Positions 33,673 to 42,444 of a stretch of DNA of 64,000 bases are shown piece by piece. Positions within the stretch are counted from its first letter, which is position 1. Every line of letters begins with the position of its first letter. Source of the stretch: Bacteroides sp. 214 (GTDB lineage Bacteria > Bacteroidota > Bacteroidia > Bacteroidales > Bacteroidaceae). Below the pieces are notes generated by a model. It saw only the letters and a program-made list of their open reading frames with translations. It did no database searches and was not told the origin of the DNA. The position numbers were made by a program, and so were the translations under genes. Where the stretch lies: the NCBI RefSeq assembly GCF_010501015.1, contig NZ_QVML01000005.1, positions 1-64,000 of the forward strand, given 5' to 3'.

Positions 33673-33933
33673 CTATTTAAAATATTTTTCATAGGCTAAT
33701 TGGGCTTCTTCTTCTAAAATCTCCTCAAAGTTAATACCAGATGCGCTACCAAGCAATCTTAAACTATCATTAGATTTAACACTTTGGTAAAAATCACTCA
33801 TAGCTGACTGCATCATAACAGGTGCTAATACATCCATGCCATCAACACTATTATAGGCCGTTATAATAACACCCTCAAATCCATCCCTTAATGACTTGCG
33901 AATAGATTTTTCTACTGCCTTACCTTCATTCAT
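33673..33933 (-). CDS. Hypothetical protein (86 aa)
   Basis: This 86-aa soluble-looking protein contains the phrase DGFEGVIITAYNSVDGMDVL and an acidic C-terminal helix (FEEILEEEAQLAYEKYFK). No signal or membrane segment is visible and no family is recognised. The gene lies 17 nt from each neighbour, inside the TerB-led operon, which is the main support for its being real. Confidence 0.6.
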   Translation of the reverse strand: MNEGKAVEKSIRKSLRDGFEGVIITAYNSVDGMDVLAPVMMQSAMSDFYQSVKSNDSLRLLGSASGINFEEILEEEAQLAYEKYFK

Positions 33934-33950
33934 ACTGCCTTGTTCTTATA

Positions 33951-34349
33951 TTAATACTGATCATAAATAGAGAATAAGCTAAGCTTATTTGCATGATCTT
34001 TGAATTTTATATATTCATCAAGCGTTATGGCCTCGATTACATATAATTCATCTGAGCATTTCAACAATATTTTTTTAATATGCATTCTAGCATTCATCTT
34101 ATAATCAAACATCCTTTTTACATCCAAAAAGGCCTGAATATAAAAAGAGTATACAACAAAATGTTGTTCGCTAAATATATCGTTAGCCTCTATAAATTCA
34201 CTAATATTGTTGTCATACAATATTGTTTCTCTTATATTATGCAAATAAAATTGGAGTAGATCTGATTCTTCTCCTATGTATTCTATTAATACTTCCTTAA
34301 ACTTCATAGTTAAGTATAAGGCTAAACTCTTGTCAAAGCTATTATTCAT
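33951..34349 (-). CDS. Hypothetical helical protein (132 aa)
   Basis: The 132-aa product is predicted mostly helical (MKFKEVLIEYIGEESDLLQF, DVKRMFDYKMNARMHIKKIL) with many aromatic residues. There is no membrane segment or recognised domain. It sits in the middle of the TerB-led operon, 17 nt before the next gene. Its length and helical character are similar to the product of the adjacent gene at 34404-34817, but I see no clear homology between them. Confidence 0.6.
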   Translation of the reverse strand: MNNSFDKSLALYLTMKFKEVLIEYIGEESDLLQFYLHNIRETILYDNNISEFIEANDIFSEQHFVVYSFYIQAFLDVKRMFDYKMNARMHIKKILLKCSDELYVIEAITLDEYIKFKDHANKLSLFSIYDQY

Positions 34350-34403
34350 CTGATAAATATTTAGTTATTTGTTGAAATAAATTAAATGTTCAAAACGGCC
34401 AAA

Positions 34404-34817
34404 TTAGTATGTATTACTTAAAAGATTGTTCTTAATATCATAAGGAATTATACTATCATATTCATAAAAAATCTCTCCTTTTTCAAGTATATCATCTATC
34501 ACAGCTATTATATCCTCTTGAGAAGATGCCAATTCTTTTAGTTGAGTAATTATAAAAATAAGCATAGTAGATATTGTTTCTTCTCTTGTTCTAAATATAC
34601 CCAATGGAATCACAATAGGAAGTGTTGGAGGCCAACCTTTTAATTCTACTCTATCTATTATTCCAACTCTACACATATATGCTAAAAACAAGAAATCCTC
34701 CTTGTGCTCAAGAATATCATATTTACTATATATCTGCTTTTCAAGGTGTTCCAATCCCAGTATTATTTGTCCAGCAACAATTGCTGCTTTATGAAGTTCA
34801 TTATTTAATAATCCCAT
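34404..34817 (-). CDS. Hypothetical protein (137 aa)
   Basis: The 137-aa protein has a helical N-terminus (LHKAAIVAGQIILGLEHLEK), a central VELKGWPPTLPIVIPLGIFR with a Pro-rich turn, and an acidic C-terminal helix pair. The central part is moderately hydrophobic but too polar for a clear membrane span. No family is recognised. It belongs to the TerB-led operon, with a 71-nt gap to the gene before it. Confidence 0.6.
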   Translation of the reverse strand: MGLLNNELHKAAIVAGQIILGLEHLEKQIYSKYDILEHKEDFLFLAYMCRVGIIDRVELKGWPPTLPIVIPLGIFRTREETISTMLIFIITQLKELASSQEDIIAVIDDILEKGEIFYEYDSIIPYDIKNNLLSNTY

Positions 34818-34888
34818 TTGGTGTATTTTTATGTATTATTCTATTAATCTCCTTAACACATACAAGCTGTAGCTCATTGCGATATAAA

Positions 34889-35212
34889 TCATAAATGTAT
34901 GTTTGTTCGCTTTGCATATTCTTTATCTAAATTCTCAATTAACTTATTTGCTTTTAACTTTACTGCCTGATTATTTATTTTATCCCTATTCACCCTTGCT
35001 TCAAACCTAAGAGTTGCAAGCTCTGCCATAAATGTTCCATTTTTATCCGCACTGTTAAGCCTCGACGAGCATTTCCGTGCAAACTCATCCCATTTAACTG
35101 ATTCATAAGCATCCGCTTGAGTTAATAAACCGTTGTTTTTCTTATACTTGTTAAAAGAAAGGAAATATTTCACAATAAAAATGATTACTAACGAAATAAT
35201 AAAAATACCCAT
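34889..35212 (-). CDS. Small protein with N-terminal membrane helix (107 aa)
   Basis: A single N-terminal membrane helix (MGIFIISLVIIFIVKYFLSF) is followed by a ~85-residue charged helical tail rich in Lys, Glu, Asn and Arg. The topology suggests a bitopic protein with a cytoplasmic coiled tail. No family is recognised. It lies 27 nt after the vWA-like lipoprotein gene in the TerB-led operon. Confidence 0.6.
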   Translation of the reverse strand: MGIFIISLVIIFIVKYFLSFNKYKKNNGLLTQADAYESVKWDEFARKCSSRLNSADKNGTFMAELATLRFEARVNRDKINNQAVKLKANKLIENLDKEYAKRTNIHL

Positions 35213-35239
35213 ATACTGTTTTTTATAAAAGTTGATAAT

Positions 35240-36139
35240 TTATTGTTGTCTTTGATTTAAGAAATTCTCAATTCTTGTTTTTGTATTTGTTGGTAGATCA
35301 GAGCGATATACCTCATAGTGTGGTATGCTCATTTTTTCAAACCAGTTCTTCCAAACAAACGATATGATATCTTCATCTATCTTATTCTTTGGATTCTCAG
35401 CACTCACTTCTAATACAAGAACTTCTAAGTTCTCTAAATCGTTGCGCTCTGCCATAATTCCAAAATTATTTTGTTCAATAAGTTGCTTCCAGTTTAACTT
35501 CCTGTATGAACTCAGATTTTTATCCAAGATATACGAGAACTGATTCTTATCATTGTACACAGTTTGTTTATGATATAAATATCCATCCGTGAAAATTATT
35601 AATATATTGCGATAGCTTGAATCGTTATCAACACAGAAATCTTTCACATCATCTTTGAAGAAACGCCAAATATCGCTACCCTCCCAAACACTTGAAACGA
35701 TAGTCTGATTATAAATTTCATCAAGTTTTTTTGTGAAAAGTTCCGTAATAGAATCATAAATTTCTTTTCTCCCCTTATTGTCCGTTTTTGAACAATCAAT
35801 ATTGAGCTCACTTGCAATTGAACTAATTGTAGGATTTGCAGGTGGAGGGTTGAAAAATATTTTAATTTTCCCTTTGGCTTTATATGCACCTAAACGTTGC
35901 ATGTTTGATTTAAAGAACTCTGTAATAGTTTTAATGTTTTCAATATCACGCTGATAATGTTCGGGAGTAGTAGGGAACTTTTGCGGGTTAATTCTATCAG
36001 ATAAATCCAGTAGGATTGAAATATTTAATTGCTTTTCTTGTTGTTTTTCTGTATTAGAAGCGCCCACATTACTTTTATTATTGGTATTACAAGCAACCAA
36101 TAGTAATATTGTAGCTATTATAAAGAATAATCGTTTCAT
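35240..36139 (-). CDS. Lipoprotein with vWA-like domain
   Basis: The 299-aa protein has a lipoprotein signal (IATILLLVAC, Cys17) followed by NTNNKS, lacking acidic +2/+3 residues, so it is probably periplasm-facing. The mature part resembles a von Willebrand A fold: the first strand NISILLDLSDRI supplies a D-x-S-D MIDAS-like site, and later NILIIFTDGYLYH supplies the typical TDG strand. The substrate of the metal site would be a partner protein. The gene lies between a TerB-like/coiled-coil pair and small membrane proteins, so it is likely the envelope-side component of a multi-protein assembly. Confidence 0.68.
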   Translation of the reverse strand: MKRLFFIIATILLLVACNTNNKSNVGASNTEKQQEKQLNISILLDLSDRINPQKFPTTPEHYQRDIENIKTITEFFKSNMQRLGAYKAKGKIKIFFNPPPANPTISSIASELNIDCSKTDNKGRKEIYDSITELFTKKLDEIYNQTIVSSVWEGSDIWRFFKDDVKDFCVDNDSSYRNILIIFTDGYLYHKQTVYNDKNQFSYILDKNLSSYRKLNWKQLIEQNNFGIMAERNDLENLEVLVLEVSAENPKNKIDEDIISFVWKNWFEKMSIPHYEVYRSDLPTNTKTRIENFLNQRQQ

Positions 36140-36161
36140 AAATTTTATTTTAATTGGTTGT

Positions 36162-37418
36162 TTAATTAGAATCCTCTCTAATAAATTCTGAATTTCTTAA
36201 ACTTGACAAAAATTGCTCTTTAATTTGTTCACATTCTTGGATATTTGTATGTGAAGAGGCCGTGGATCTCAAGTAAACAATCCAACCTGAAAAATAATTG
36301 TTAATACCTTCTCTAACATCGTTGAAATACAAAACATAAGATCCTAATTGTACTCTCAATTTTTCAATCTCTCCTTGATTGTTGCTTTTTTCTGTTTGAA
36401 GAGCAGATATCTTTTCTTTAATTTTCTTGCATTCTATTTTGTATTCAGATAATTTTTGTTCTTTGTTTTTGATAGCATATCTCACTTTATCCATTTTTTC
36501 ATATTCGCTCATTGTAAAGCTAAACACTAGTCCCCATATTAAGTACACTACAAAACCCGCAAAAATAATTAACCAAAAGTTGACTTTCTGAAAAGCCATC
36601 CCAATAGACATTGGTGGAATCGTAGTATCAAAAGACCCTTGTCTCATAATCTCATGTATTTTATCTATAATTTCATATGCAATAATAAAATCAAAAACAA
36701 ATGTAACAATGACAAGACTCGAGATTTTCAGGTACTTACTAAATCCTTTTTCTTCCGAAAATTTGTGTATTAGAAATCCAAGTCCTAGAAAAACGGCAGG
36801 GATTGCCAGAATGAAGATTAACTCAGTAAAACCTCCTGCCCACGCTTTACTTATTGCTTGTGCATCAAATATTGCTTGCGCAATATTGTCGTCATCTGGA
36901 GTAAAGCTTTTGAAAAAAGCCGAGTAAGCAGCGGAACTATAAAACACAAATAAATAAATGGTGAGGAATACTAGAATTACAAACCCAATCCAGAAACTTG
37001 CTTTTGCAAAAGAATCTCCCGAAATTATTTTAGGATTTTCCTTAATATTATCAATTTCACTTGATATTTTTCCTATTTTATTTTCTTCATGGCCTAGTTT
37101 TTCTTGCTCATCTGTTATTTGGCTTTCAATATTCTTCGCTTTTGATTCCAATCCACAAATTTCTTGTTTTATTTGGCTCTTTCTTTCGTTTTGCTTTATC
37201 TCGTCTTGCTGAATATAGCGCGTTAGTTGCATATAAACAGCATGCAATTTGGGTTGTAAAGCTTGAGGAGAACCACCACAATAGCCAGCATCCTTTGTTC
37301 CTCGTGCCGTGTACGATGCACCTGAAATTACAGCAATAGTTTCATCAGAGTCTCTTTCTTGAACTTTTGCTTCTGTAGTAACTCTTCTATTAATTGTAAA
37401 AATATCTGCTATTCCCAT
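36162..37418 (-). CDS. Coiled-coil membrane protein with four helices
   Basis: The 418-aa protein has a cytoplasmic N-terminal segment, a coiled coil at about residues 70-135 (ESKAKNIESQITDEQEKLGH), four membrane helices between about 145 and 315 (including FWIGFVILVFLTIYLFVFY and FWLIIFAGFVVYLIWGLVF), and a second coiled coil at about 320-375 followed by a short tail. No enzyme motif is visible. It begins 1 nt past the end of the TerB-like gene, suggesting that the two act together. It may be the membrane core of the system. I do not recognise its family. Confidence 0.65.
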   Translation of the reverse strand: MGIADIFTINRRVTTEAKVQERDSDETIAVISGASYTARGTKDAGYCGGSPQALQPKLHAVYMQLTRYIQQDEIKQNERKSQIKQEICGLESKAKNIESQITDEQEKLGHEENKIGKISSEIDNIKENPKIISGDSFAKASFWIGFVILVFLTIYLFVFYSSAAYSAFFKSFTPDDDNIAQAIFDAQAISKAWAGGFTELIFILAIPAVFLGLGFLIHKFSEEKGFSKYLKISSLVIVTFVFDFIIAYEIIDKIHEIMRQGSFDTTIPPMSIGMAFQKVNFWLIIFAGFVVYLIWGLVFSFTMSEYEKMDKVRYAIKNKEQKLSEYKIECKKIKEKISALQTEKSNNQGEIEKLRVQLGSYVLYFNDVREGINNYFSGWIVYLRSTASSHTNIQECEQIKEQFLSSLRNSEFIREDSN

Positions 37419-37419
37419 T

Positions 37420-37818
37420 TTATGAATTTTTGATGGTTTGTAATAGTTCTTCGAATGACTTCCTCTCTCTGGCTTGTTCTAAAAGGAACTCCGATATTTT
37501 TATAACATTTTCTTCAGCAAATCCAAGCCGTCTACTAGCCTCTTGCAAAGTTTCTATTTCTTTATCATCTATTCTACCATCCGCCCAAGCTATTCGAGAC
37601 AGATTATATAAATATTCTATTCTATCTTCATCACTCAAACTATCCAGCGAAACGAATGTGTTTGGAGAAAAAATAGTTCGTTGTATATCTTCCTCAGAAA
37701 TACCTCCCTTTTCTCTGCCTATTTGATAAAGCAACTCTAATTCATTTGGGTGAACTTCTGCATCTATTAATAGCATTTGATACAAACCCAAAAACATTTT
37801 TTTTTCATTTTCTGTCAT
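37420..37818 (-). CDS. TerB-like protein, first gene of the operon
   Basis: The ~132-aa product has the all-helical TerB/DjlA-like fold with two acidic signature helices, LIDAEVHPNELELLYQIG and IAWADGRIDDKEIETLQEA. The spaced Asp/Glu pairs are thought to bind metal in this family. The ATG at 37818 gives the usual start (MTENEKKMFLGLY). A longer in-frame ATG at 37848 adds ten residues. TerB domains appear in tellurite-resistance and envelope-stress systems, often with vWA-domain proteins, and a vWA-like lipoprotein is two genes downstream. Actual tellurite resistance is unlikely, since no TerC, TerD or TerZ-like gene is present. Confidence 0.8.
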   Translation of the reverse strand: MTENEKKMFLGLYQMLLIDAEVHPNELELLYQIGREKGGISEEDIQRTIFSPNTFVSLDSLSDEDRIEYLYNLSRIAWADGRIDDKEIETLQEASRRLGFAEENVIKISEFLLEQARERKSFEELLQTIKNS

Positions 37819-37967
37819 AATCTTTCTATTTATATGTATTACTCTCATCTTTGAACCAAATACTGATTAATCATGAATCAAAATATATCTCTCTATTATC
37901 ATCTAAAAATTAAGGGTGCATCCCCATCTCCCCTCCCCAAGCCTTTTACAACCTTGCAGAATAGAAA

Positions 37968-38275
37968 AAAGGAACACACCCTAAATAGGAGTGCATTCGC
38001 CTTTTCGATTTTCTCTGCATACTTTAAAATTGGTCGTTTTCAGTTTCGAGAAAATGCCGACGAAGCATTATATGTTATTTTTTTTATTTCTTTTTTTACA
38101 TCATAATTTAAAATACAAAAAAAGGTGCGAACCTCCGCTTTATCTTGTAAAACTGAGGTACGACCAAGTAACCCGCACGCAACAAGAAAAGCAAAAGGAA
38201 CACACCCCTATACGGGATGCATTCGCTTCGCCTCCTCTCCGCGTTCTTTTTTTTGGTCGTTTTCAGTTTTGGAGA
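37968..38275. repeat. Two direct copies of an ~84-bp intergenic repeat
   Basis: Copy 1 (37968-38051) and copy 2 (38194-38275) both start aaaggaacacacc, continue with tgcattcgc, and end with ttggtcgttttcagttt. They lie in the 1-kb gap between the TerB operon and the HU-like gene. Short frames across them look like translated repeat rather than genes. The gap 37849-38923 otherwise contains the word arrays listed separately. Confidence 0.7.
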
Positions 38276-38450
38276 TTTGACAGCAAATACATATATCAAA
38301 TTCAATAGTCTGTTGCACTAAAGCAACACTATTATGCAAACATACTAAAAAAAATATTATAAAATAATGCGTTCACTCGAAAATATTATTTTTCAACAAT
38401 TCGATTGTTATTAAACGCCCAAATCTGGTAGTGAATTAAGGGTCAAAGAC

Positions 38451-38508
38451 TTGACGCGTCAACTCTTTATACTTGACGCGTCAACTATAAAGACTACACG
38501 CTTCAAGT
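38451..38508. repeat. Three-unit palindrome array (TTGACGCGTCAA), 22 bp period
   Basis: The perfect palindrome TTGACGCGTCAA occurs at 38451-38462 and 38473-38484. A degenerate third copy (ctacacgcttcaag) is centred at 38500. Centres are exactly 22 bp apart. Between the palindromes a second word, tataaag, recurs at the same interval. Confidence 0.8.
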
Positions 38509-38628
38509 ATAAAGACCTGATAGTATCCCCTCTACAGGCGCTAGGAGGCGGTTGGCTGCTCTTTGAGATTTTTCATTACATTACTATGCTAAAAAGGTAA
38601 ACCGCTTTTAGAGATAAAAGAAAAAACG

Positions 38629-38700
38629 GTCAACCAAATATAGTTTTAAGTGTTAAACCCAGTCAACTCGCTTCAGGGTTAAGATAGAAAACAGTCAACC
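38629..38700. repeat. Three GTCAAC words, 32 bp period
   Basis: ggtcaacc, agtcaact and agtcaacc begin at 38629, 38661 and 38693, spaced by exactly 32 bp (about three helical turns). The stretch lies directly before the GTGTTAAACAC array. Confidence 0.55.
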
Positions 38701-38736
38701 AAAATCAGGTTACTACAAGGCTACTACAGACTCCCC

Positions 38737-38835
38737 GTGTTAAACACAACGACTCTCCGTGTTAAACACGACCAATACCCCTGTTTAACACCGCAATCAC
38801 CCGTGTTAAACACGAGCACCTGTCGTGTTTAACAC
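38737..38835. repeat. Five-unit array (GTGTTAAACAC), 22 bp period
   Basis: The near-palindromic word gtgttaaacac or its complement gtgtttaacac is centred at 38742, 38764, 38786, 38808 and 38830, exactly 22 bp apart. Spacers between words are unrelated. The array sits just beyond the terminator of the HU-like gene. Confidence 0.88.
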
Positions 38836-38856
38836 GAAACCAGCCATTTAGGCATA

Positions 38857-38897
38857 AAAAAAGAGGCACAGAGAGAAAAACTTCTCGTCTGTGCCTC
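38857..38897 (-). terminator. Terminator of the HU-like gene
   Basis: gaggcacaga (38863-38872) pairs with tctgtgcctc (38888-38897), followed on the minus strand by seven T residues. It lies 27 nt after the stop codon. Confidence 0.85.
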
Positions 38898-38923
38898 AAT
38901 CAGGGCTAATTATCCGTTATGGA

Positions 38924-39388
38924 TTAAGTGGTAGGATCTACCCAATCTTCTCCTCCATCATCGCTTCCGGGATCTTGGTTACTACTGTTGCTTTTAGAGG
39001 CGGTTACAGTGGTACGAGTTACTGATAGATCTTCGAGGAAGTCTTTCAACATCTTGCCCGGTACGAAATTGATTTTCTTCCGATAAATGGATTGCGCGTT
39101 GGCAGCTTCTTCCGTATCTTGTGCTTTAGCTCGCAAACCGGGACGCAATATCCCAAATTCGCCTAACTGAACGCTGTGACCCATGTCGAGGTTGTTCACC
39201 ATCACATCGAGCAGTCCGCCGATGACCAAAACCACCGTGCCGCGATGGGCACCACAAATCTGGCTTACCTGATTACATACTTTTTTGAAAGGAAGCATTC
39301 CGCCGGTTACAGCCTTTGCTACATACTTCTCGGTTTTGGTTTCGTCGAAACCGAATGATTGCTTAATTACCTTGTAAGGCATACTCAT
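38924..39388 (-). CDS. HU-like DNA-binding protein (HU-HIG type)
   Basis: The ~154-aa protein matches the Bacteroidales HU-like family: opening MSMPYKVIKQSFGFDETKTE, then an HU core with VCNQVSQICGAHRGTVVLVI and SVQLGEFGILRPGLRAKA, and a Ser/Asp-rich C-terminal tail. Such proteins probably bind DNA as nucleoid-associated factors, though the family often occurs near mobile or accessory DNA. The longer frame to 39466 starts with TTG and adds residues unlike the family, so the ATG at 39388 was chosen. The product is flanked by dense word arrays, which could be binding sites for it. Confidence 0.82.
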   Translation of the reverse strand: MSMPYKVIKQSFGFDETKTEKYVAKAVTGGMLPFKKVCNQVSQICGAHRGTVVLVIGGLLDVMVNNLDMGHSVQLGEFGILRPGLRAKAQDTEEAANAQSIYRKKINFVPGKMLKDFLEDLSVTRTTVTASKSNSSNQDPGSDDGGEDWVDPTT

Positions 39389-39546
39389 AATTAAAAAGTG
39401 TTGTGAATTTAGCGTCCGAGGAATTTGGGCAAGCCGGCCGTGCTTCTCAAAAAAACATTCGCTCAATTCGGGTTAAGAAACTATTTTGAATTACTTTTGT
39501 ATTAACACAGTGCAAATGTAAATACTCGAAAATAATCAATGTCCGG

Positions 39547-39611
39547 TTACGGTAAGTTACGGTAGTTTACGGTAAGTTATGGTAAGTTACGGTAGTTTAT
39601 GGGAGTTTACG
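39547..39611. repeat. Tandem 10-bp repeat (TTACGGTAAG/TTACGGTAGT) before the men promoter
   Basis: Units begin at 39547, 39557, 39567, 39577, 39587, 39597 and a partial at 39607, each ttac(or ttat)gg followed by taag, tagt or gagt, with an exact 10-bp period. The array ends about 6 bp before the -33 region of the menF promoter. The A/T tracts in helical phase suggest bent DNA or a binding site for a multimeric protein. Confidence 0.85.
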
Positions 39612-39617
39612 AATGTC

Positions 39618-39648
39618 TTTCTTCGCTCAAAATCTTTTTATACCTTTG
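39618..39648 (+). promoter_or_regulatory. Promoter of the menaquinone operon
   Basis: TTTC, a 19-bp spacer and TACCTTTG (39641-39648) fit the Bacteroides consensus with one mismatch at -33. The start codon of menF is 23 bp downstream. Confidence 0.65.
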
Positions 39649-39670
39649 CCTTCTTGATAAGAAATAGTAA

Positions 39671-40735
39671 ATGAACGGAAAAGAACTAGCCACAGCCATT
39701 GACGCACTCATTGCTTCGAACAAAAGTTTTGCTTTGTATCGCCTGCCGGGCGATGCACAGGTGAGATTCTTGCAACAGAAACAGGGAGAGGTTGCTGTTT
39801 ATACCGATATATCGCAGCTTAATGGAAAAGATGGCTTTGTTATTGCTCCCTTCAGAATAGCGGATGAGTGTCCTGTTTTACTGATAGAAGGCGAAGAAAT
39901 TCTTTTACCAATAGAAACAGAGGTGGTTGAAGATGCCATTGCCGGAAAAGAGCAATACGCGGCAGTCTCTTCTGCCTATAAAGAGTGTTATAACATCTTT
40001 TCGGCTGCTTTGCAAACGGGTAGTTTGGAAAAGTTAGTCCTTTCGCGCAACGAACAGATGGCACGTAAATCTTCATTCTCTCCTTACAAAACCTTTCGTA
40101 AAGCATGCAAATGTTATACGCGCTCGTATGTTTACCTGTGTCATACGCCGCAATCGGGTACATGGATAGGTAGTACCCCCGAGATAATTCTTGCCGGCGA
40201 AGGCGAAAACTGGCATACAGTGGCTTTGGCGGGTACACAGATAATGCAAGGTGAAGTGCTTCCTACGGCATGGGATGAAAAGAACAGTAAGGAACAACGC
40301 CTTGTGTCAGACTATATTCGTCAATGCTTAGATACGTTTGGGCTTCCTATTTGCGAAGAAGGACCCCATGCGGTGCGAGCCGGACAGTTGGCACACCTCA
40401 GGAGTGATTTTCGTTTCATCCTGAAAGAGCGCGACAAACTGGGCGATTTACTTGCGTTGTTGCACCCCACACCGGCTGTTTGCGGACTTCCCAAAAACGA
40501 CTCATATCGTTTCATCCGTATGCACGAAGGCTATGACCGGCGTTACTATTCTGGCTTTATCGGGCGAATCAACAGAAGCGGACGAAGCGATATATATGTA
40601 AATCTGCGCTGTATGCATGTAGATACATCAACCCTTACCCTATATGCGGGTGGAGGACTGCTTGCTTCTTCTGATCTTCAGGAAGAGTGGCGCGAAACCG
40701 AAGACAAGCTTTATACCATGAGAGCAATCATCTAA
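39671..40735 (+). CDS. menF: Isochorismate synthase
   Basis: MenF converts chorismate to isochorismate, the first committed step of menaquinone synthesis. The 354-aa protein carries the chorismate-binding fold in its C-terminal two-thirds: [75 protein letters not shown] and YYSGFIGRI. It heads the operon menF-menD-menB-menCE-PAP2 and is preceded by a 10-bp tandem array and a promoter. The N-terminal 110 residues are the usual divergent part of the family. Confidence 0.92.
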   Translation: MNGKELATAIDALIASNKSFALYRLPGDAQVRFLQQKQGEVAVYTDISQLNGKDGFVIAPFRIADECPVLLIEGEEILLPIETEVVEDAIAGKEQYAAVSSAYKECYNIFSAALQTGSLEKLVLSRNEQMARKSSFSPYKTFRKACKCYTRSYVYLCHTPQSGTWIGSTPEIILAGEGENWHTVALAGTQIMQGEVLPTAWDEKNSKEQRLVSDYIRQCLDTFGLPICEEGPHAVRAGQLAHLRSDFRFILKERDKLGDLLALLHPTPAVCGLPKNDSYRFIRMHEGYDRRYYSGFIGRINRSGRSDIYVNLRCMHVDTSTLTLYAGGGLLASSDLQEEWRETEDKLYTMRAII

Positions 40736-40761
40736 AGATAAATAACTATAAACGAAAAAAT

Positions 40762-42432
40762 ATGTATACCGATAAAAAGAACGTACTCGAACTGGTGGCG
40801 TTGCTGATTAAGCACGAAGTAAACCAGGTAGTGGTGTGTCCGGGCAGTCGCAACTTGCCGCTGGTGCATACATTGGTAAACCACTCGTACTTTACCTGCC
40901 ATACGGTGGCGGATGAGCGAAGCGCGGCGTTCTTTGCCTTAGGCTTGGCGTTGCACGGTGGAAGGCCTGCCGCAGTGTGCTGTACTTCGGGCACAGCACT
41001 TGCCAATATGCACCCCGCCGTTGCCGAAGCATTTTACCAACAAGTGCCGTTGATAGTGATATCTGCCGATAGACCGGCTGCATGGATTGGGCAAATGGAC
41101 GGGCAAACCATACCGCAACCGAATATATTCGGTGCATTGGTGAAGAAATCCGTAACACTCCCCGAAATTCGTAGCGACGAAGATAAATGGTATTGCAACC
41201 GCCTTATTAATGAAGCACTGATGGAACTTACTCATCGTGGAAAAGGGCCGGTGCATATTAACGTACCTATCTCCGAACCGTTGTTTAATTTTACAACGCG
41301 CGAACTACCCGAAGTGAGGGTTATTACACGCTATCAGGGACTCAATGAGTACGATCGCGAATTCTCTACACTCATCGGACGCATGAACAAGTACAACAAG
41401 CGTATGATGATAGCGGGACAAATGACGCTAATATACCTCTTCGAAAAACGGGTAAGCAAGCTGCTTTATAAACACTTTGTGTGGTTCACAGAACACCTGA
41501 GTAACCGAATTGTGCCGGGCATGGCGATAAAGAATTTCGATGCGTTGCTTTATTCGTTGACCGAGGAACAGAAGAAGGGATTAAGACCGGAACTGGTAGT
41601 GACGTATGGCGGACATGTCGTTTCTAAAAGGCTGAAAGAGTATCTGCGTGCCTTTCCACCGCGCGAACATTGGCACATTTCGCTCGATGGTTCTGTGACG
41701 GATACGTTTGGCTCGCTCACAACGGTGATAGAGATTGACCCGTTTGAGTTTCTTGACCGCTTGTCGCTGATGCTCGAGAACAAAACTCCGAACTACCCGC
41801 TTGCATGGGAGCAGCTTTCCAAAGAGATACCCGAACCCGACTTTGGCTATTCGCAGATGAGTGCCATAGGATCACTTATGAAGAATATGCCCCCTGTGGC
41901 CGCACTGCACTTGGCAAATAGCTCTACGGTGCGCTATGCACAACTTTATACGTTACCAGAAACAGTCGAAGTGTGTTGCAACCGTGGCACATCGGGCATT
42001 GATGGGTCGCTATCTACCGCGCTGGGGTATGCGTCGAAATCGGATAAGATAAACTTTATAGCGATTGGCGACCTCAGTTTCTTTTACGATATGAACGCGC
42101 TGTGGATGCAGAATGTCGGTAATAATGTACGTATTTTGTTGCTCAATAATGGCGGTGGCGAAATATTTCGTGCACTACCGGGGTTAGAGATGAACGAAGC
42201 AACGCGCAACGCTGCAACGGCAGTGCATCACACTTCGGCAAAAGCTTGGGCGCAGGAGCGTGGTTTCAGCTATATAGCTGCCCGTAATGATGCTGAGCTG
42301 ACCGAATCCATGACTACTTTCATTGCCGACCAACCTGCAGAAGCTCCTATCTTACTCGAGGTCTTTACCAATCCTGATGAAGATATTCGCTTGTTAAAAA
42401 CATATTATCACGGACTAAGAAAGCAACAATAA
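40762..42432 (+). CDS. menD: 2-succinyl-5-enolpyruvyl-6-hydroxy-3-cyclohexene-1-carboxylate synthase
   Basis: MenD is a thiamine-pyrophosphate enzyme that adds the succinic semialdehyde unit from 2-oxoglutarate to isochorismate. The 556-aa protein shows the N-terminal [19 protein letters not shown], the glutamate region [28 protein letters not shown], and the TPP/Mg site [14 protein letters not shown] with [11 protein letters not shown]. The ATG at 40762 was chosen; longer frames into menF are artefacts of overlap. It starts 26 nt after menF. Confidence 0.95.
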   Translation: MYTDKKNVLELVALLIKHEVNQVVVCPGSRNLPLVHTLVNHSYFTCHTVADERSAAFFALGLALHGGRPAAVCCTSGTALANMHPAVAEAFYQQVPLIVISADRPAAWIGQMDGQTIPQPNIFGALVKKSVTLPEIRSDEDKWYCNRLINEALMELTHRGKGPVHINVPISEPLFNFTTRELPEVRVITRYQGLNEYDREFSTLIGRMNKYNKRMMIAGQMTLIYLFEKRVSKLLYKHFVWFTEHLSNRIVPGMAIKNFDALLYSLTEEQKKGLRPELVVTYGGHVVSKRLKEYLRAFPPREHWHISLDGSVTDTFGSLTTVIEIDPFEFLDRLSLMLENKTPNYPLAWEQLSKEIPEPDFGYSQMSAIGSLMKNMPPVAALHLANSSTVRYAQLYTLPETVEVCCNRGTSGIDGSLSTALGYASKSDKINFIAIGDLSFFYDMNALWMQNVGNNVRILLLNNGGGEIFRALPGLEMNEATRNAATAVHHTSAKAWAQERGFSYIAARNDAELTESMTTFIADQPAEAPILLEVFTNPDEDIRLLKTYYHGLRKQQ

Positions 42433-42444
42433 TAACATAAACTT

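Noticed and set aside
37420..37818. Tellurite-resistance operon
   Set aside because: Only a TerB-like protein is present; TerC, TerD, TerE and TerZ are absent.
37873..38308. Several short frames of 65-105 codons in the gap upstream of the TerB operon
   Set aside because: They are translations of the two ~84-bp repeats on either strand and have no start-site or codon support.
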